A stretch of 64,000 nucleotides of DNA from assembly GCA_902543245.1 (NCBI GenBank), contig CACBXQ010000002.1, positions 62,001-126,000 on the forward strand, read 5' to 3'. The position numbers and the translations under genes are program-made. This stretch comes from an uncultured Pelagibacteraceae bacterium. GTDB lineage: Bacteria > Pseudomonadota > Alphaproteobacteria > Pelagibacterales > Pelagibacteraceae. Below the pieces are notes generated by a model. That model was not told the DNA's origin and searched no databases. It worked only from the letters and a program-made list of their open reading frames with translations. Positions 61,983 to 64,000 of this stretch are shown here, piece by piece (position 1 is the first letter of the stretch; each line of letters opens with the position of its first letter).

Positions 61983-62429
61983 ATGGAAATAGCAATTTTA
62001 GGACTTGGATGTTTTTGGGGACCTGAATTAGAATTCAGTAAACTCAAAGGGATTTATAAAACTGAAGTAGGTTACTGCGGTGGTGATAGCAACAAAACTT
62101 CATACGAGCAGGTTTGTACGGGTAATACAAATCATGCGGAAGTTGTAAAATTAGATTTTGATCCAAATGTAATCTCTTATGAAGAAATAGTTAATTATTT
62201 TTTTGATTTTCATGATCCAACGACTTTAAATTCACAAGGACCCGATTTTGGAACTCAGTATAGAAGTGAAATTTTTTACTTAAATAATTCTCAGAAAGAA
62301 ATTGCTGAAAAATTAATAAAAAAAAATAATGAACGAATGAACGGTAGGGTTGTTACAAAATTATCACTAGCAAAAAATTATTGTACCGCAGAAGAATATC
62401 ATCAAAAGTTTATGGAAAAACGGAGATAG
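61983..62429 (+). CDS. msrA: Peptide-methionine (S)-S-oxide reductase MsrA, short form
   Basis: 148 residues, shorter than many MsrA (about 170-210). The catalytic motif LGLGCFWGPE holds the active Cys10. VGYCGGDSNKTSYEQVCTGNTNHAEVV and FFDFHDPTTLNSQGPDFGTQYRSEIFY are the family signatures. It repairs oxidised methionine. No clear C-terminal recycling Cys pair is visible beyond one Cys in AKNYCTAEEYHQ. The sulfurtransferase follows after three bases. Confidence 0.95.
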   Translation: MEIAILGLGCFWGPELEFSKLKGIYKTEVGYCGGDSNKTSYEQVCTGNTNHAEVVKLDFDPNVISYEEIVNYFFDFHDPTTLNSQGPDFGTQYRSEIFYLNNSQKEIAEKLIKKNNERMNGRVVTKLSLAKNYCTAEEYHQKFMEKRR

Positions 62430-62432
62430 TTC

Positions 62433-63245
62433 ATGTCTCTTGTTAGTACTGATTGGCTTTATAATAATATTGATAAAGTAAAAATTTTTGATAGTTCATG
62501 GCATTTACCAAATGAAAATAGAAACGCTTTTGAAGAATACAGAAAAGGACATATACAAGGATCAATTTTTTTTGATATAGATAAATACTCGGATAAAAAA
62601 AGTGACCTCCCACATATGCTTCCTTCAAAAGAGGAATGGGAGCTATTTATGTCATCACTAGGAGTATCTAATAATGATATAATTGTAATTTACGATGATT
62701 CTCATTTAATTAGTTCATGCAGATGTTGGTATACATTTTTATATTTTGGACATAATCAAAATTCAGTATTTGTTTTAGATGGAGGATTAAAAAAATGGAA
62801 AGAGGAAAATAGAGAAATTGTAAAATCTATAACAAATATTTCTAAATCTAAATACTTCGCAACAGAAAATAAAAAATTAGTAAAAAATAAGATTGAAATT
62901 GATCAAAATATATTAGAAAAAAAATTTAAAGTTTTAGATGCTAGAAGTAAAAAAAGATTTGAAGGTAAAGAAGCAGAAAAAAGAAAAGGTTTGAGAAGTG
63001 GCTCAATACCAGGGTCTTATTGCTTGCCCTTTAGACAGCTTATTAACGATGATAATACTTTTAAAAAAAAAGATGAAATTAGGTTGGAATTTATGAGTAT
63101 TATTAATTTAGAGGAAAATGATATTGTATTTTCCTGTGGATCTGGGATAACAGCATCTGTACTGGCTCTTGCATATTCATTAATTAATAATAAGTATAGT
63201 CCTACGGTGTACGATGGATCATGGAGCGAGTTTGGTAAAGAATAG
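62433..63245 (+). CDS. sseA: 3-mercaptopyruvate/thiosulfate sulfurtransferase
   Basis: 270 residues, two rhodanese domains. The inactive N-terminal domain has the WLYNNIDKVKIFDSSW start and FFDIDKYSDKKSDLPHMLPS block. The C-terminal domain carries the catalytic C235 in VFSCGSGITASVLAL, where the CGSGITA loop is typical of mercaptopyruvate sulfurtransferase. FEGKEAEKRKGLRSGSIPGS is the linker signature. It moves sulfane sulfur from mercaptopyruvate to thiols or cyanide. It is followed by a membrane-fusion gene after five bases. Confidence 0.92.
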   Translation: MSLVSTDWLYNNIDKVKIFDSSWHLPNENRNAFEEYRKGHIQGSIFFDIDKYSDKKSDLPHMLPSKEEWELFMSSLGVSNNDIIVIYDDSHLISSCRCWYTFLYFGHNQNSVFVLDGGLKKWKEENREIVKSITNISKSKYFATENKKLVKNKIEIDQNILEKKFKVLDARSKKRFEGKEAEKRKGLRSGSIPGSYCLPFRQLINDDNTFKKKDEIRLEFMSIINLEENDIVFSCGSGITASVLALAYSLINNKYSPTVYDGSWSEFGKE

Positions 63246-63250
63246 ATATT

Positions 63251-64000
63251 ATGAAAAGATCAACTAAAATTTTTACAGTAATAATTGTATTTTTCTTAAT
63301 TATTGCATCAGTAATAATCGCTAGAACAATGATTGGTAATCATTTTAAAAAAAAATTTAGTAAAAGACCTCCTCCAGGAATAATTGTAACTCAAGTGATT
63401 GAAAAAAAATTTGAAGACATTATAGAAACATTTGGTACTGCCATTCCATCTCAGATTAAATCGTATAAAATTGAAAAATATGAGATCTTAACGCCAATAA
63501 AATTTAATTCAAAAGTTAACAAAGGTGAAATAATTGCTAACTTAAAAACAAGAAAAATAATTGCACCATTTGATGGTATAATTGGTAAAAGAGATTTTTC
63601 TGATGATATTTTAGTTTCAAAAAGCTCAATTTTACTTAATTTAGAGGATACAACGATAATATTTTCAGATGTAGAAATACCTGAAGTATACGCTCCTTTT
63701 ATAAAAAATGGGTTGCCTGTAGATGTAATTTTTTCTGGTTACAAAAATAAAATATATTCAGGAATAGTAGAATCAACATCAAGTAGGATAAATAGTAAAA
63801 CAAGATCATTATCAACTAGAATAAAAATAAATAATGAAAAATTCGAATTATTACCAGGAGCTCTTTTAGAAATAACAATAAAATATAATGAAAGAAACAC
63901 TTTAAGTGTACCAGATACAAGTATTGTTACTGAGGGCTCTAGAAGTTATGTTTTTATTGTTGATGAAAATAATAAAGCAATAAAAACTGAGGTCAAAACA
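63251..64000 (+). CDS. RND efflux membrane-fusion protein, partial
   Basis: 250 codons are visible before the window ends, with no stop. One N-terminal membrane anchor (about 6-25) is followed by the HlyD/AcrA-like hairpin and lipoyl region: NKGEIIANLKTRKIIAPFDGIIGKRDF carries the conserved P-F-dG-iG turn. The beta-barrel part follows, with ALLEITIKYNERNTLSVPDTSIV. The coiled-coil hairpin is very short. It bridges an inner-membrane RND pump to the outer membrane; the pump gene is expected just beyond the window. Confidence 0.88.
   Translation, partial: MKRSTKIFTVIIVFFLIIASVIIARTMIGNHFKKKFSKRPPPGIIVTQVIEKKFEDIIETFGTAIPSQIKSYKIEKYEILTPIKFNSKVNKGEIIANLKTRKIIAPFDGIIGKRDFSDDILVSKSSILLNLEDTTIIFSDVEIPEVYAPFIKNGLPVDVIFSGYKNKIYSGIVESTSSRINSKTRSLSTRIKINNEKFELLPGALLEITIKYNERNTLSVPDTSIVTEGSRSYVFIVDENNKAIKTEVKT

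Overview
The window is an extremely AT-rich, very densely packed stretch of a bacterial chromosome. Gene content and layout point to a marine alphaproteobacterium of the SAR11 / Candidatus Pelagibacter type. The evidence is the split F0 ATP synthase operon with a b-prime subunit, a crtI-crtB-crtY-blh retinal-synthesis cassette, the alphaproteobacterial lspA to DUF3035 (BamF-like) arrangement, a DUF2093 protein, isocitrate lyase divergent from a RamB/ScfR-type regulator, and near-zero intergenic space. The assignment is inferred from content; no rRNA gene or species marker was available to confirm it. I see no tRNA, rRNA, CRISPR array, insertion sequence, integrase or phage gene.

Layout. 1-2094 (minus): an FAD monooxygenase cut by the window edge, then mutY. 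2095-5595: a DciA-like protein, a periplasmic DsbA-like protein and a short SMC. 5605-7938: the F0 genes atpI-atpB-atpE-atpF2-atpF. 7985-14776: crtI-crtB-crtY-blh, a hidden 56-residue membrane ORF, ispH, thrB and rnhA. 14807-22142 (mostly minus): thrC, heme O synthase and the aa3-type cytochrome c oxidase genes, two unidentified small membrane proteins and a second subunit-III-like protein. 22178-26750: Sco copper chaperone, rsmE, and a HAD / DoxX / pirin / quinone reductase run. 26803-34504: ubiA, msbA, waaA, lpxK, lpxL (lipid A core assembly), purD, rsmD. 34501-40955 (minus): pgi, BamF-like lipoprotein, lspA, ileS, ribF, a HAD-IIA phosphatase. 41079-45139: groES-groEL and typA. 45136-53644: mixed, including aceA with its probable regulator, an unidentified lysine-rich coiled-coil protein, a CFA-type synthase and a DapA-family protein. 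53731-64000: a GT9 glycosyltransferase, a membrane J-domain protein, oligopeptidase B, an Hsp20 gene, purine permease plus purine phosphoribosyltransferase, a base-excision glycosylase, a DMT transporter, msrA, a sulfurtransferase and the start of an RND membrane-fusion protein.

How the genes work together. Energy conversion dominates the first third: F0 uses proton motive force, the oxidase makes it, and the carotenoid/Blh genes make retinal, the chromophore of proteorhodopsin. Neither the opsin gene nor crtE is in this window. IspH, just downstream, supplies the isoprenoid precursors. The middle is envelope and housekeeping.

The strongest non-coding signals are a ROSE-type RNA thermometer candidate covering the Hsp20 ribosome binding site (57341-57358), six TTTACAA/TTGTAAA boxes between aceA and its divergent regulator (48814-48903), and two perfect 11-bp hairpin terminators in convergent gaps. 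One of these carries the stop codon of the purine phosphoribosyltransferase in its stem. Compaction is extreme: five convergent pairs overlap by exactly four bases through shared stop codons, and mutY and the dciA-like gene begin back to back on CATATG. The protein observation most worth checking is an SMC of 857 residues with no recognisable hinge.
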